A stretch of DNA of 64,000 nt from Enterococcus_C asini_A (GTDB lineage: Bacteria > Bacillota > Bacilli > Lactobacillales > Enterococcaceae). The DNA is taken from NCBI RefSeq assembly GCF_031928785.1, contig NZ_JARQAL010000003.1; one strand, given 5' to 3'. How positions within the stretch are numbered: position 1 is the first letter of the stretch; every line of letters begins with the position of its first letter. Of the stretch, positions 43,637 through 52,018 are shown piece after piece. The notes beneath the pieces were generated by a model. That model did no database searches. It had not been told where the DNA came from and saw only the letters and a list, made by a program, of their open reading frames with translations. The translations under genes and the position numbers were made by a program.

Positions 43637-44335
43637 ATGAAAGCATTATTTATCTTTGAAGATGGCAAGAACTCTACATTTTATCTCTATGATTTAACCG
43701 ATGGGAAAAATCGTTTGATTCACTTTGTGCCAGAGATTCGTTTGCAAAAAATGTCATTAGGTGAACTCTTTGTTCGGGAACCCATTGAAAAATTTGTCCA
43801 ATATTTTGGGGCCGCTTTTACCATTGAAGTGCGTAAGTATTTGGTATTATCAAAGGCAGAAGGGGTCGACTTAGTGAAAAGTACCGGGTTAAATGATGAT
43901 GGCAAATTTCATGTGTATAATCCCAATGCTTTTACTGCTTATAAAAATCAAAAGCACTATGAAAAAGGGGATTTGTCCTTAGCCCCAGAAGAAATTGACG
44001 CCTATATTAGTTGGCAAATTGATGAGGATGGTTCTTTTGGCGTTTTTACCCGCCAAGAAGATGTGATTCGCTTAATGCGCAAAAAATTAGTGAAGCCTCG
44101 CTTGTCTACTGTGACGAAAAATTTTGGCACGGTGAATACCTATACGAAAACCAATTTAGGAATGCGTGATTTATTGAAATTAGCTGGCGGGTATTTAGCA
44201 AAAGGTTCCGATCCTATGGAAAAAGAAACGGTACCTGTTCTCGGAACCTATGAATTAAGCGAAGAGATTCCAAGACATTTAAAAAGAGTGGAATGGACGG
44301 AAAATCCTATAAAACTTCGATCAGAACTTTGGTGA
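43637..44335 (+). CDS. Hypothetical protein resembling a diverged, TM-less LCP (LytR-CpsA-Psr) domain
   Basis: No exact family recognised, but the order of elements follows an LCP domain: a strand ending FYLYDLTDGKNRLIHFVPEIRL (like the strand before the IPRD motif), a helix PIEKFVQYFGAAFTIEVRKYLVLSKAEGVDLVKSTGL (like the family's helix plus GFxxLVDALGGV), then LSLAPEEIDAYISWQIDEDGSFG and FTRQEDVIRLM (like ALAYVRxR...GDFGRxxRQQxVI) and a VNTYTKTNLGMRDLLKLAGGY tail (like TNLxxxxMLxLAxxY). The N-terminal membrane helix is absent and most arginines that bind the polyprenyl pyrophosphate are replaced (R-x-R is S125/Q127; IPRD is VPEI). ATG with AGGAGG upstream. 232 residues. Confidence 0.7.
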   Translation: MKALFIFEDGKNSTFYLYDLTDGKNRLIHFVPEIRLQKMSLGELFVREPIEKFVQYFGAAFTIEVRKYLVLSKAEGVDLVKSTGLNDDGKFHVYNPNAFTAYKNQKHYEKGDLSLAPEEIDAYISWQIDEDGSFGVFTRQEDVIRLMRKKLVKPRLSTVTKNFGTVNTYTKTNLGMRDLLKLAGGYLAKGSDPMEKETVPVLGTYELSEEIPRHLKRVEWTENPIKLRSELW

Positions 44336-44356
44336 AAAATTGTTTTACTTAAATCT

Positions 44357-44398
44357 GCCACAAACAGGCTTCTCTCAGTGTGTTTGTGGCTTTTTTTT
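44357..44398 (+). terminator. Terminator before polA
   Basis: GCCACAAACA and TGTTTGTGGC pair around 14 bases, then T8. Confidence 0.93.
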
Positions 44399-44470
44399 GT
44401 TAGAATGGATAAGAGCAATTCATGCTAGTTCAGCAGTGGTCTACTTAAAGTAGGCAGATAGGAGTAAATA

Positions 44471-47113
44471 ATGAAGAAAAAACTATTACTAATTGATGGC
44501 AATAGCGTGGCTTTTCGCGCCTTTTTTGCTTTACACAATTCACTAGAACGTTTTAAAAATGCCAATGGTCTTCACACCAATGCCATTTACGCTTTTCATA
44601 ATATGTTTGACAATGTGATGAAAAAAGAAGAACCAACCCATGTTTTGGTGGCTTTTGATGCGGGAAAAACCACGTTTCGAACTGAAATGTATCAAGAATA
44701 TAAAGGTGGCCGTTCCAAAACGCCATCTGAGTTTCGTGAACAATTACCTTATATCCGGGAATTAATCCATCATCTAGGGGTAAAAACCTATGAGTTAGCA
44801 AATTATGAAGCCGACGATATTATCGGAACACTGGCCACAAAAGCCAATAAAGAGGAATACGAAGTGGTAATCGTTTCGGGAGACCGAGATTTATTGCAAC
44901 TGGTGTCCGATGACATCACTGTGGACATTACCGTTAAAGGGGTTAGTGAAATTGAAGTTTACAATCCAGCAAAAGTTGCAGAGCGCTACGACGGTTTGAC
45001 ACCGGCTCAAGTGGTGGACTTAAAAGGTTTGGCAGGAGATACTTCTGATAATATTCCCGGTGTGACAAAAGTAGGAGAAAAAACCGCCATTAAGCTATTG
45101 AAGGAATATGAAACGGTGGAAGGGGTCTATGAACACGTTGATGAGATGAAAAAGAGCAAGATGAAAGAAAACTTGATTAACGATCGAGACTTGGCCTTTT
45201 TATCTAAGGAACTGGCGACGATTAATCGCCAAACACCGGTTGAAGTGGAAATTGACAGCTTGGAATATGTGGGCAAAGATTTAGATAAATTGATTCCATT
45301 TTACCAAGAGATGAATTTTAAAACATTTTTGGATAAATTAAATATCACGGAAGATGTGCCGGATATGGAAGATATTTTATTTGAAGTAGTGCGCGAATTT
45401 GAAGCTGAAATGTTTGCTCCTGAAATGGCTCTATATGTAGAAATGTTAGGAGAGAACTATCATACCGAAGAAATCGTGGGCGTGGCTTGGGGAACTGCTA
45501 AAAAAATCTATGTCACGGATGAGTTATCCTTATTTGAAAATCAATATTTCTTAGATTGGCTAGCCGATGGTGCCAATAAAAAAGTGTACGATGCCAAGCG
45601 GACTTATGTAGCCCTTAATCGCTATGCTAGCCAAAAATTGGCCAAGGTTCATTTTGACGTGTTATTGGCCGCTTATTTATTGGATACAAATGACAATGCC
45701 AACGATATCGCGGGAGTGGCAAGACATTATGACTATCAAGAAATTCAATCCGATGAAGCGATTTATGGCAAAGGAGCAAAACGGGGACTACCTGCTGAAG
45801 AAGAGACTTTCTATGCTCATCTAGCTCGGAAAATCCAAGCTATTCACTGGCTATCCGGACGCTTAGACCAAGATTTAGCTGATAAAAATCAAAGCGAGCT
45901 CTTTTATAAAATGGAATTGCCACTGTCCTTTATTTTAGGAGAGATGGAAATTGCCGGAATCACCGTGGATCCTACCCGTCTGCAAAGGATGAAAGGTGAG
46001 TTTTCCAAGCGCTTACAAGAGATTGAAAAGAAAATTTATGCCGAAGCAGGGGAAGAGTTTAATATTAATTCTCCTAAACAACTTGGGGTGATTCTCTTTG
46101 AAAAGATGGGATTACCGGTGATTAAAAAGACGAAAACCGGCTATTCCACTGCGGTGGACGTTTTGGAACAACTACGGGAACAAGCACCAATTGTGGATGA
46201 TATTTTAAACTATCGTCAAATTGCCAAAATCCAGTCAACTTACGTGGAAGGTTTGTTGCGGGTAATTGCAGGAGATGGCAAAGTCCACACTCGTTACGTG
46301 CAAACCTTGACCCAAACTGGACGGCTAAGCTCAGTAGACCCTAACTTGCAAAACATTCCAATTCGTCTGGAAGAAGGCCGTAAAATTAGAGAAGCCTTTG
46401 TTCCTCGTCATAAGGACTGGCTGATTTATTCTTCCGACTATTCCCAAATTGAATTGCGGGTCTTAGCTCATATTTCCAACGATGAACACTTAAAAGCTGC
46501 TTTTATTGAAGGTCAAGATATCCATGCTTCTACCGCTATGCGCGTTTTTGGTATTGAAAAAGCCGAAGATGTGACGCCAAATATGCGCCGCCAAGCCAAA
46601 GCGGTCAATTTTGGAATCGTCTATGGGATATCTGATTATGGTCTGTCTCAAAATCTAGGCATTACCAGAAAAGCCGCACAACAATACATTGATACGTATT
46701 TTGAAAAATATCCTGGGGTAAAAACCTATATGGAAGACATTGTACGGGATGCTAAAGACCAAGGCTTTGTAGAAACCTTATACCATCGCCGTCGGTATTT
46801 ACCTGAGATTAATTCCCGGAACTTTAACCTCCGCAGTTTTGCGGAACGGACCGCCATTAATACACCAATTCAAGGAAGTGCTGCGGATATTTTAAAAATC
46901 GCCATGATTGATTTAGCAAAGCGGATGAAAGCAGCCAATTTAGAAGCGGTGATGTTGTTACAAGTTCATGATGAATTAGTCTTTGAAGTACCAGAAAAAG
47001 AATTGGAAACCTTAGATAAACTGGTGAAAGACGTTATGGAAAACGCCGTAGCTTTACATGTTCCTTTAATCACCGATTCTTCTTGGGGACCAACTTGGTA
47101 CGAAGCAAAATAG
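44471..47113 (+). CDS. polA: DNA polymerase I
   Basis: Okazaki fragment processing and repair synthesis. N-terminal 5'-nuclease (1-290: LLIDGNSVAFRAFFAL, ANYEADDIIGT, SGDRDLLQL), a middle exonuclease-like domain (about 305-470) without the DxE catalytic motif (the first strand reads ALYVEMLGE), so 3'-5' proofreading is predicted lost as in many Firmicutes, and the polymerase domain with motif A DYSQIELRVLAHIS, motif B RRQAKAVNFGIVYG and motif C VHDELVFEV. 880 residues. Start ATG with TAGGAG upstream. First gene of polA-mutM-coaE. Confidence 0.98.
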   Translation: MKKKLLLIDGNSVAFRAFFALHNSLERFKNANGLHTNAIYAFHNMFDNVMKKEEPTHVLVAFDAGKTTFRTEMYQEYKGGRSKTPSEFREQLPYIRELIHHLGVKTYELANYEADDIIGTLATKANKEEYEVVIVSGDRDLLQLVSDDITVDITVKGVSEIEVYNPAKVAERYDGLTPAQVVDLKGLAGDTSDNIPGVTKVGEKTAIKLLKEYETVEGVYEHVDEMKKSKMKENLINDRDLAFLSKELATINRQTPVEVEIDSLEYVGKDLDKLIPFYQEMNFKTFLDKLNITEDVPDMEDILFEVVREFEAEMFAPEMALYVEMLGENYHTEEIVGVAWGTAKKIYVTDELSLFENQYFLDWLADGANKKVYDAKRTYVALNRYASQKLAKVHFDVLLAAYLLDTNDNANDIAGVARHYDYQEIQSDEAIYGKGAKRGLPAEEETFYAHLARKIQAIHWLSGRLDQDLADKNQSELFYKMELPLSFILGEMEIAGITVDPTRLQRMKGEFSKRLQEIEKKIYAEAGEEFNINSPKQLGVILFEKMGLPVIKKTKTGYSTAVDVLEQLREQAPIVDDILNYRQIAKIQSTYVEGLLRVIAGDGKVHTRYVQTLTQTGRLSSVDPNLQNIPIRLEEGRKIREAFVPRHKDWLIYSSDYSQIELRVLAHISNDEHLKAAFIEGQDIHASTAMRVFGIEKAEDVTPNMRRQAKAVNFGIVYGISDYGLSQNLGITRKAAQQYIDTYFEKYPGVKTYMEDIVRDAKDQGFVETLYHRRRYLPEINSRNFNLRSFAERTAINTPIQGSAADILKIAMIDLAKRMKAANLEAVMLLQVHDELVFEVPEKELETLDKLVKDVMENAVALHVPLITDSSWGPTWYEAK

Positions 47114-47118
47114 TTTTT

Positions 47119-47146
47119 GGGCTGGAGGCGTACTCCAGCCTGTTTT
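47119..47146 (+). terminator. Weak hairpin between polA and mutM
   Basis: GGCTGGAG and CTCCAGCC pair around 5 bases, followed by TGTTTT. The T tract is short, so partial termination or mRNA protection is likely rather than a full stop. Confidence 0.5.
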
Positions 47147-47161
47147 AAAGGAGGCAAAAGG

Positions 47162-48112
47162 ATGCCAGAATTACCTGAAGTGGAAACGGTACGTCAGGGA
47201 TTAACTCAGTTGGTAGTTGGGAAGACCATTGCCAAAGTGTTGGTCTTATGGCCTAAAATTATTGAAAGCCCAGAAGTTAGTGCGTTTAGCCACAACTTAG
47301 TGGGACAAAAAATCAACGAAATTAGCCGTCGAGGAAAGTATTTGGTTTTTCATTTGACGGATTATGATTTAGTCAGTCATTTACGGATGGAAGGCAAGTA
47401 TGAATTTTTCTCCGAGCCTTCTTCTGAGCTGGCGGCAGAAGAGATTACCGGTCAATTGACAGTACAAGAGTTACAGGACGCCTTTACTAAAGATGAACTA
47501 GGTGGTTTTCCTGTGACGAAACATACTCACGTGCTGTTTTTCTTTACTGATGGCAGTCAGTTGCAGTATCACGATGTGCGCAAGTTTGGGCGAATGGCTT
47601 TATTACCAAAAGGGACGGCAGGTGATTACAAAGGAATCGCCCGTTTAGGTCCAGAGCCTACGCCAGAAGCCTTTACTTTGAAGGAATTTAAAGTCGGACT
47701 ATTAAAATCTCACAAAGCAATTAAGCCTTTATTACTGGATCAGCACTTGGTGACTGGTTTGGGGAATATTTATGTGGATGAGGCGTTGTGGCAGGCGAAA
47801 ATTCATCCAGAACAACCGGCTAATACGTTAACGGATCAAGAAATTAGCAGATTACGTCTGGCAATCATTGATGTTTTAAAAAGAGCGGTGGCAGCTGGGG
47901 GGACTACGATTCGTACGTATCTAAATGCTTTAGGAGAAGCCGGGAAATTTCAGCTTTCATTGAACGTATACAGTCAGACGGGGAAACCCTGTCCAAGATG
48001 TGGCACACCAATTGAAAAAATTAAAGTGGCACAACGAGGCACTCATTTTTGTCCTACTTGTCAAAAACTACACCAAGGAAATGGGCGACTGGTTAAAAAG
48101 GGGGCGCGATAA
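47162..48112 (+). CDS. mutM: Formamidopyrimidine-DNA glycosylase (Fpg/MutM) with an internal insertion
   Basis: Removes 8-oxoguanine and formamidopyrimidines. Catalytic N-terminal proline and glutamate (MPELPEVETV), H2TH domain with GLGNIYVDEALW, GGTTIRTYLNALGEAG and a C-terminal zinc finger CPRCG...CPTCQ. It is 316 residues, ~35-40 more than usual: an acidic, helix-prone stretch at residues ~84-119 sits between MEGKYEF and KHTHVLF, where family members go almost directly from one to the other. The ATG at 47162 is downstream of AAAGGAGG. coaE begins at its stop. Confidence 0.95.
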   Translation: MPELPEVETVRQGLTQLVVGKTIAKVLVLWPKIIESPEVSAFSHNLVGQKINEISRRGKYLVFHLTDYDLVSHLRMEGKYEFFSEPSSELAAEEITGQLTVQELQDAFTKDELGGFPVTKHTHVLFFFTDGSQLQYHDVRKFGRMALLPKGTAGDYKGIARLGPEPTPEAFTLKEFKVGLLKSHKAIKPLLLDQHLVTGLGNIYVDEALWQAKIHPEQPANTLTDQEISRLRLAIIDVLKRAVAAGGTTIRTYLNALGEAGKFQLSLNVYSQTGKPCPRCGTPIEKIKVAQRGTHFCPTCQKLHQGNGRLVKKGAR

Positions 48113-48729
48113 TGGCTTTTGTTTTAGGCGTTACTGGGGGAATTGCCACCGGAAAAAGCACGGTGGTCAATTTTTTTAAAGCACAAGGTTTTCCAGTAGT
48201 GGACGGTGATCAAATTGCCAGAGCGATTGTGGAACCGAAAATGCCTGCTTTAACGGATTTAACTAAGGCGTTTGGTTTGGAGATTCTTAAAGAAGGACAG
48301 TTAGACCGCCAGAAATTAGGCGAGATTGTTTTTGGCGATGCAAAAAAACGTCAGCAAATGGATCAAATTTTAGATGGTTATTTGCGCAAGGAGATTACGG
48401 ATCAAATCAAGGAAGCTAGTAAGACTGCGCCACTGGTCATTGCGGATATTCCTTTACTTTATGAAGCGGATTACGGCCAATATATGGATCAAGTGGCAGT
48501 GGTGTACATTCCAGAAGAATTGCAACAAAAGCGCTTAATGGAGCGGGATCATTTGACTTCAGCAGAAGCAAAAAAACGCATGGACAGTCAGCTATCCATC
48601 GAAGAAAAACGGCAAAGAGCCGATATTCTTTTTGACAATCAAGGCACCATTGATAAAACAAAAGAGCAAGTACAATCCTGGCTTGATCAACAAGGATTCA
48701 CAAAAAATCACGAAAAAATAAATGGATAA
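48112..48729 (+). CDS. coaE: Dephospho-CoA kinase
   Basis: Last step of coenzyme A synthesis. P-loop TGGIATGKSTV (residues ~8-18), VVDGDQIAR, a lid region and DIPLLYEADYGQYMDQVAVVYIPEELQ followed by RLMERDHLTSAEAKKRM. 205 residues. Start ATG overlaps the mutM stop (TAATG) with AAGGGGG upstream. Order polA-mutM-coaE is conserved in Firmicutes. Confidence 0.96.
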   Translation: MAFVLGVTGGIATGKSTVVNFFKAQGFPVVDGDQIARAIVEPKMPALTDLTKAFGLEILKEGQLDRQKLGEIVFGDAKKRQQMDQILDGYLRKEITDQIKEASKTAPLVIADIPLLYEADYGQYMDQVAVVYIPEELQQKRLMERDHLTSAEAKKRMDSQLSIEEKRQRADILFDNQGTIDKTKEQVQSWLDQQGFTKNHEKING

Positions 48730-48732
48730 CGT

Positions 48733-48769
48733 AACCCGGGACTTTCTAAGTTGAGTGGTCCCGGTTTTT
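48733..48769 (+). terminator. Terminator after coaE
   Basis: CCGGGAC and GTCCCGG pair around 15 bases, then T5. Confidence 0.85.
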
Positions 48770-48801
48770 CATGCGCTACTGCACACTTTTGATAACGTTT
48801 C

Positions 48802-48810
48802 TGTTATAAT
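48802..48810 (+). promoter_or_regulatory. Extended -10 promoter of nrdR-dnaB-dnaI
   Basis: TGTTATAAT is a perfect extended -10 element 72 bases before nrdR. Confidence 0.7.
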
Positions 48811-48882
48811 TATGCTAGGTTGTGTTACCGAAAATAAATTGTAAATTCAAGGAGATCCCTTTAAAGAAAAGAGGCTAGAACT

Positions 48883-49362
48883 ATGCGTTGTCCGAAATGT
48901 CACCACAATTCAAGCCGAGTCATTGATAGTCGTCAAACTGATGATGGTCGCACCATTCGTCGTCGTCGAGAATGTGAAAATTGTGGCTTCCGCTTTACTA
49001 CTTTTGAACGTTTGGAAGAAACGCCCTTACTGGTGATTAAAAAAGATGGGAAGCGAGAAGAATTTAACCGAGAAAAAATTCTTCGAGGGTTGATTCGTTC
49101 TGCAGAAAAACGGCCGGTAGCCATGGAACAGATGGAACAAATCGTGGACCATGTAGAAGCCCGGGTGCGTTCTTTAGGCGAAAATGAAGTCTCCACCACA
49201 TTAATTGGAGAATATGTGATGGAAGACTTAAAAGACGTGGACGAAATTTCTTATATTCGTTTTGCCAGTGTATATCGTCAGTTTAAAGATATGTCAGTCT
49301 TTCTAAAAGAGCTTCAAGAAATCGTGGAGAAAGCCAAGGATCCAGAAGAATCAGGAAGTTGA
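48883..49362 (+). CDS. nrdR: Transcriptional repressor NrdR
   Basis: Zinc-ribbon plus ATP-cone repressor of ribonucleotide reductase genes. The N-terminal ribbon has MRCPKCHHNSSRVIDSRQ and RRRECENCGFRFTTFER; the ATP-cone spans about 49-139 with VIKKDGKREEFNREKILRGL. No NrdR-box pair is evident nearby and no nrd gene is in this window. Start ATG with AGAGG upstream. 159 residues; first gene of an operon with dnaB and dnaI, as in Bacillus. Confidence 0.97.
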   Translation: MRCPKCHHNSSRVIDSRQTDDGRTIRRRRECENCGFRFTTFERLEETPLLVIKKDGKREEFNREKILRGLIRSAEKRPVAMEQMEQIVDHVEARVRSLGENEVSTTLIGEYVMEDLKDVDEISYIRFASVYRQFKDMSVFLKELQEIVEKAKDPEESGS

Positions 49363-49372
49363 GGAAACAGGC

Positions 49373-50761
49373 TTGGAAGTGAACAATGAATTAAAACCTA
49401 AAGATATTTATCATCCCTTTAAGGCTCGTCCTTTAACGAGTCAAGGGGAACAGGCATTGTATTATTTATATCAGCCAATTACAGGCTCTGATGCGATTAG
49501 TTTGTATTTTACGTTATTAGGGGATGCAGAAGATAGCCAAGAAGATTTTTTGCATATGGATGCCTTAAATGCCTTAGACATGGGATTGCCCCGCTTTTTA
49601 AGCGCCCGTCAGCGTCTTGAGGCCATTGGATTAATAAAAGTCTATGTCAAAGAAGAGGAAGAACTGGGTCACGTTTATGCCTATGAGTTATTGGAACCTT
49701 TAGCTCCTACCGCATTTTTTCAAGAGGAAGCTTTGGCGGTATTATTATTAAACAAAGTCTCACAATTTAAATTTCAACAACTCGCGAAACGCTTTGAGCC
49801 AAAAACTTTTTCCAAAACCGGTTACCAAGAAATCACACTGCGTTTTAGCCAGATTTTTGGTCAATTTGATCAAAAGAGTGCCCGAGAAGACGTAACGCAA
49901 TTTACTACCGGGTATCAAGACCAACGTGATACCGCTCAATTAAAGGTGGACTTATCCGCTTTAGATTGGCAGTTTATCAAAGATTTTGGAGAGAAAAAAT
50001 ACATCGACCCTGCGTTATACACACCGGACTTACGAGAAAAGTTGACTTTTTATCACGAGTTTTATGGCTATAGAGAAATGGATTTGGTTGAATTAGTGGC
50101 CGAGGCAATCTCTTTAGAAACAGGGGAACTGTCTTTCAAAGAGTTGGAAAAACTGGCGCAAGAAAAAAGCCAAGTCCTGCCGGTAAAAAACACGGAAGAG
50201 GCAACAGATGAGCCGGACCAAATCTTACGTCGAAAAAATATCTTTTTAGCTCAAGGCTATTCCGAAGCAGATTGGGAAGCCGTGCAAGTGGCCGAAGCCT
50301 ATCCACCCTTAAAATACTTGCAAGAGTTAAAAAAAGCCAAGCGCAGTTTTGTAACTAAAAACGAAGAGTGGCTCTTAAAAGACTTGGTGGAAAAATCTCC
50401 ACTGCCAAATCCAGTGATCAATCAATTGTTAAACTATGTTTTAGTAGATCAAAACAAAAGTGATTTAAATGCGCGCTTTGTCAATACCATTGCTACCGAC
50501 TGGTCGGAAAAACAAATTGCCACGGCCATTGACGCCATAACTTATGTGCGCCAGCGTAAACAAGAGCAAAAGGAACAAAAAGAGCAAAAACAAAGCAAAC
50601 AAAATATTCGCTACAACAATCGTCCTCAGAAAAAAGAAACCTTGGAAGATTGGACGAAATACGATGTGACTCCGGCAGATCCAGCCCTAGAAGCAGAACT
50701 GGATCGCCAATTGAAAGAATTCTATCAGGAAGAAGGTGAAGAAAATGGAAGACGTGGGTAA
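49373..50761 (+). CDS. dnaB: Replication initiation and membrane attachment protein DnaB
   Basis: Firmicute DnaB (not the helicase) helps load the replicative helicase with DnaD and DnaI. N-terminal DnaB_2-type domain (YHPFKARPLTSQGEQALYYLYQPI) and a second such domain around residues 285-400 (PLPNPVINQLLNYVLVDQN, NARFVNTIATDW), then a Lys/Gln-rich tail ending in an acidic helix. Start TTG at 49373, eight bases after GAGG. Ends 17 bases inside dnaI. 462 residues. Confidence 0.92.
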   Translation: MEVNNELKPKDIYHPFKARPLTSQGEQALYYLYQPITGSDAISLYFTLLGDAEDSQEDFLHMDALNALDMGLPRFLSARQRLEAIGLIKVYVKEEEELGHVYAYELLEPLAPTAFFQEEALAVLLLNKVSQFKFQQLAKRFEPKTFSKTGYQEITLRFSQIFGQFDQKSAREDVTQFTTGYQDQRDTAQLKVDLSALDWQFIKDFGEKKYIDPALYTPDLREKLTFYHEFYGYREMDLVELVAEAISLETGELSFKELEKLAQEKSQVLPVKNTEEATDEPDQILRRKNIFLAQGYSEADWEAVQVAEAYPPLKYLQELKKAKRSFVTKNEEWLLKDLVEKSPLPNPVINQLLNYVLVDQNKSDLNARFVNTIATDWSEKQIATAIDAITYVRQRKQEQKEQKEQKQSKQNIRYNNRPQKKETLEDWTKYDVTPADPALEAELDRQLKEFYQEEGEENGRRG

Positions 50762-51671
50762 AAACTTGCAAAAGATTATGAACCACGGTAACTATCAAGA
50801 GCGTTATGAAGAGATGATGGCAGCAGTCTTGGCGGATTCCGATGTGCAGGATTTTCTGGAAAAGAATGCGGATCGCTTGACTGATGAAGACATTGTGCGC
50901 AGTTATTCTAAGCTCTATGAATTTGTTAAAGAAAAACGCAAATTCCAAGTACAAGACGCCACCATGCTGGCTCCTGGCTATGAACCTCAGTTGACTTTGA
51001 ATTATCATTATGTAGACGTAGCCTATGTACCCACGGATGAACTGTTGAAAAAACGAGAACAAGAAGAAATTCGTCAACGGATTCAGACTTACGATATCCC
51101 CAAAGATGTGCGAAATGCCATGATGAAAACGGTGCACCGCACTCCGGAGCGAACCCAAATTATTTTGCAGATTTTGCAGTTTGTTAAAGACTATGCTGCA
51201 GATCCTCAAAACTTTCATAAAGGTTTGTATTTAGCTGGTGACGTGGGCCGAGGCAAGACTTACTTATTAGGAGCTATGGCCAATGAACTGGCCCAACGTG
51301 GGTTTCAAACCATGTTAGTCCACTATCCCACTTTTTCTTACAATGTGAAACGAGGCATTGCTGATAATAGTGTGAATGAAAAAATTGAACCAATAAAAAA
51401 AGCGCCGATTTTGGTTTTAGATGATGTAGGTGCAGATGCGATTACTTCTTGGACGCGAGATGAAGTTTTCGGAGTGATTTTGCAGTATCGTATGCAAGAA
51501 GAATTGCCGACTTTCTTCACTTCTAATATGACCATGGAAAGTTTGGAGAAATTTTTGACTTTAACCCGTGATGGGGATGAACCATTAAAAGCGAAACGCA
51601 TTATGGAGCGAATTCGTTATTTAGCGAAAGAGTTGGTTTTACAAGGACCGAACTTACGCAATCCTAGCTAG
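50745..51671 (+). CDS. dnaI: Primosomal protein DnaI (helicase loader)
   Basis: AAA+ ATPase that loads the replicative helicase. N-terminal helicase-binding domain (residues 1-130) with NYQERYEEMMAAVLADSDV, then Walker A GDVGRGKTYLLGAMA (about 165) and Walker B PILVLDDVGADAITSW, sensor 1 LPTFFTSNM and the arginine-finger region RIMERIRYLAKE. The ATG at 50745 follows AAGGTG at 6 bases; a GTG 9 bases earlier overlaps it. 308 residues, coupled to dnaB by overlap. Confidence 0.95.
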   Translation: MEDVGKNLQKIMNHGNYQERYEEMMAAVLADSDVQDFLEKNADRLTDEDIVRSYSKLYEFVKEKRKFQVQDATMLAPGYEPQLTLNYHYVDVAYVPTDELLKKREQEEIRQRIQTYDIPKDVRNAMMKTVHRTPERTQIILQILQFVKDYAADPQNFHKGLYLAGDVGRGKTYLLGAMANELAQRGFQTMLVHYPTFSYNVKRGIADNSVNEKIEPIKKAPILVLDDVGADAITSWTRDEVFGVILQYRMQEELPTFFTSNMTMESLEKFLTLTRDGDEPLKAKRIMERIRYLAKELVLQGPNLRNPS

Positions 51672-51692
51672 TTTAAAGAAAGAGGCGAGATA

Positions 51693-51962
51693 ATGATTTT
51701 TACTGCTACAATTGATAAAATTGTCAAAGAAGAGCAGGGCTATCGGCTTTTTCTCAGTCAGGTTGAATCAGTTGAAAACTCAGCTTTTAACAATGGTGTG
51801 ATTTTGAATATCACTTTTGAACAAGGAAATGAAATTGTTAAAGAAGCAAAAGAAGGCGCGCTCCTACAAGTAAAATTAAAAGAGCCGGCGATTATGACCA
51901 TGTCTTTGCCACCTCAGATTCCCGGAAAAGTCATCGAAGAGCTTACGTTAATCGAGAAATAA
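51693..51962 (+). CDS. Hypothetical protein (89 aa)
   Basis: Small soluble protein with alternating beta-type sequence (FTATIDKIVKEEQGYRLFLSQVE, GVILNITFEQGNEIV, LLQVKLKEPAIMTMSLPP). No motif or family recognised. The start ATG has AGAGGCGAG upstream. It is 21 bases after dnaI and precedes a hairpin, so it is probably the last gene of the nrdR operon. Its length and clean start make it likely real. Confidence 0.65.
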   Translation: MIFTATIDKIVKEEQGYRLFLSQVESVENSAFNNGVILNITFEQGNEIVKEAKEGALLQVKLKEPAIMTMSLPPQIPGKVIEELTLIEK

Positions 51963-51966
51963 GAAA

Positions 51967-51999
51967 AAAGAGGTCGGGATTCGTCCTTGCCTCTTTCAT
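51967..51999 (+). terminator. Terminator of nrdR-dnaB-dnaI unit
   Basis: AAAGAGG and CCTCTTT pair with an inner GGA/TCC contact; the T tract is short (TTTCATT). Confidence 0.6.
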
Positions 52000-52018
52000 T
52001 GTGTAAAGGAGTAAATCA

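Noticed and set aside
48788..48802. Possible catabolite-responsive (cre) site before nrdR
   Set aside because: Two required consensus positions are wrong.
50493..51218. 241-codon open frame on the - strand across the dnaB/dnaI junction
   Set aside because: It lies opposite two well-supported genes, has low-complexity Phe/His/Leu-rich content typical of antisense of acidic coding sequence, and no Shine-Dalgarno.
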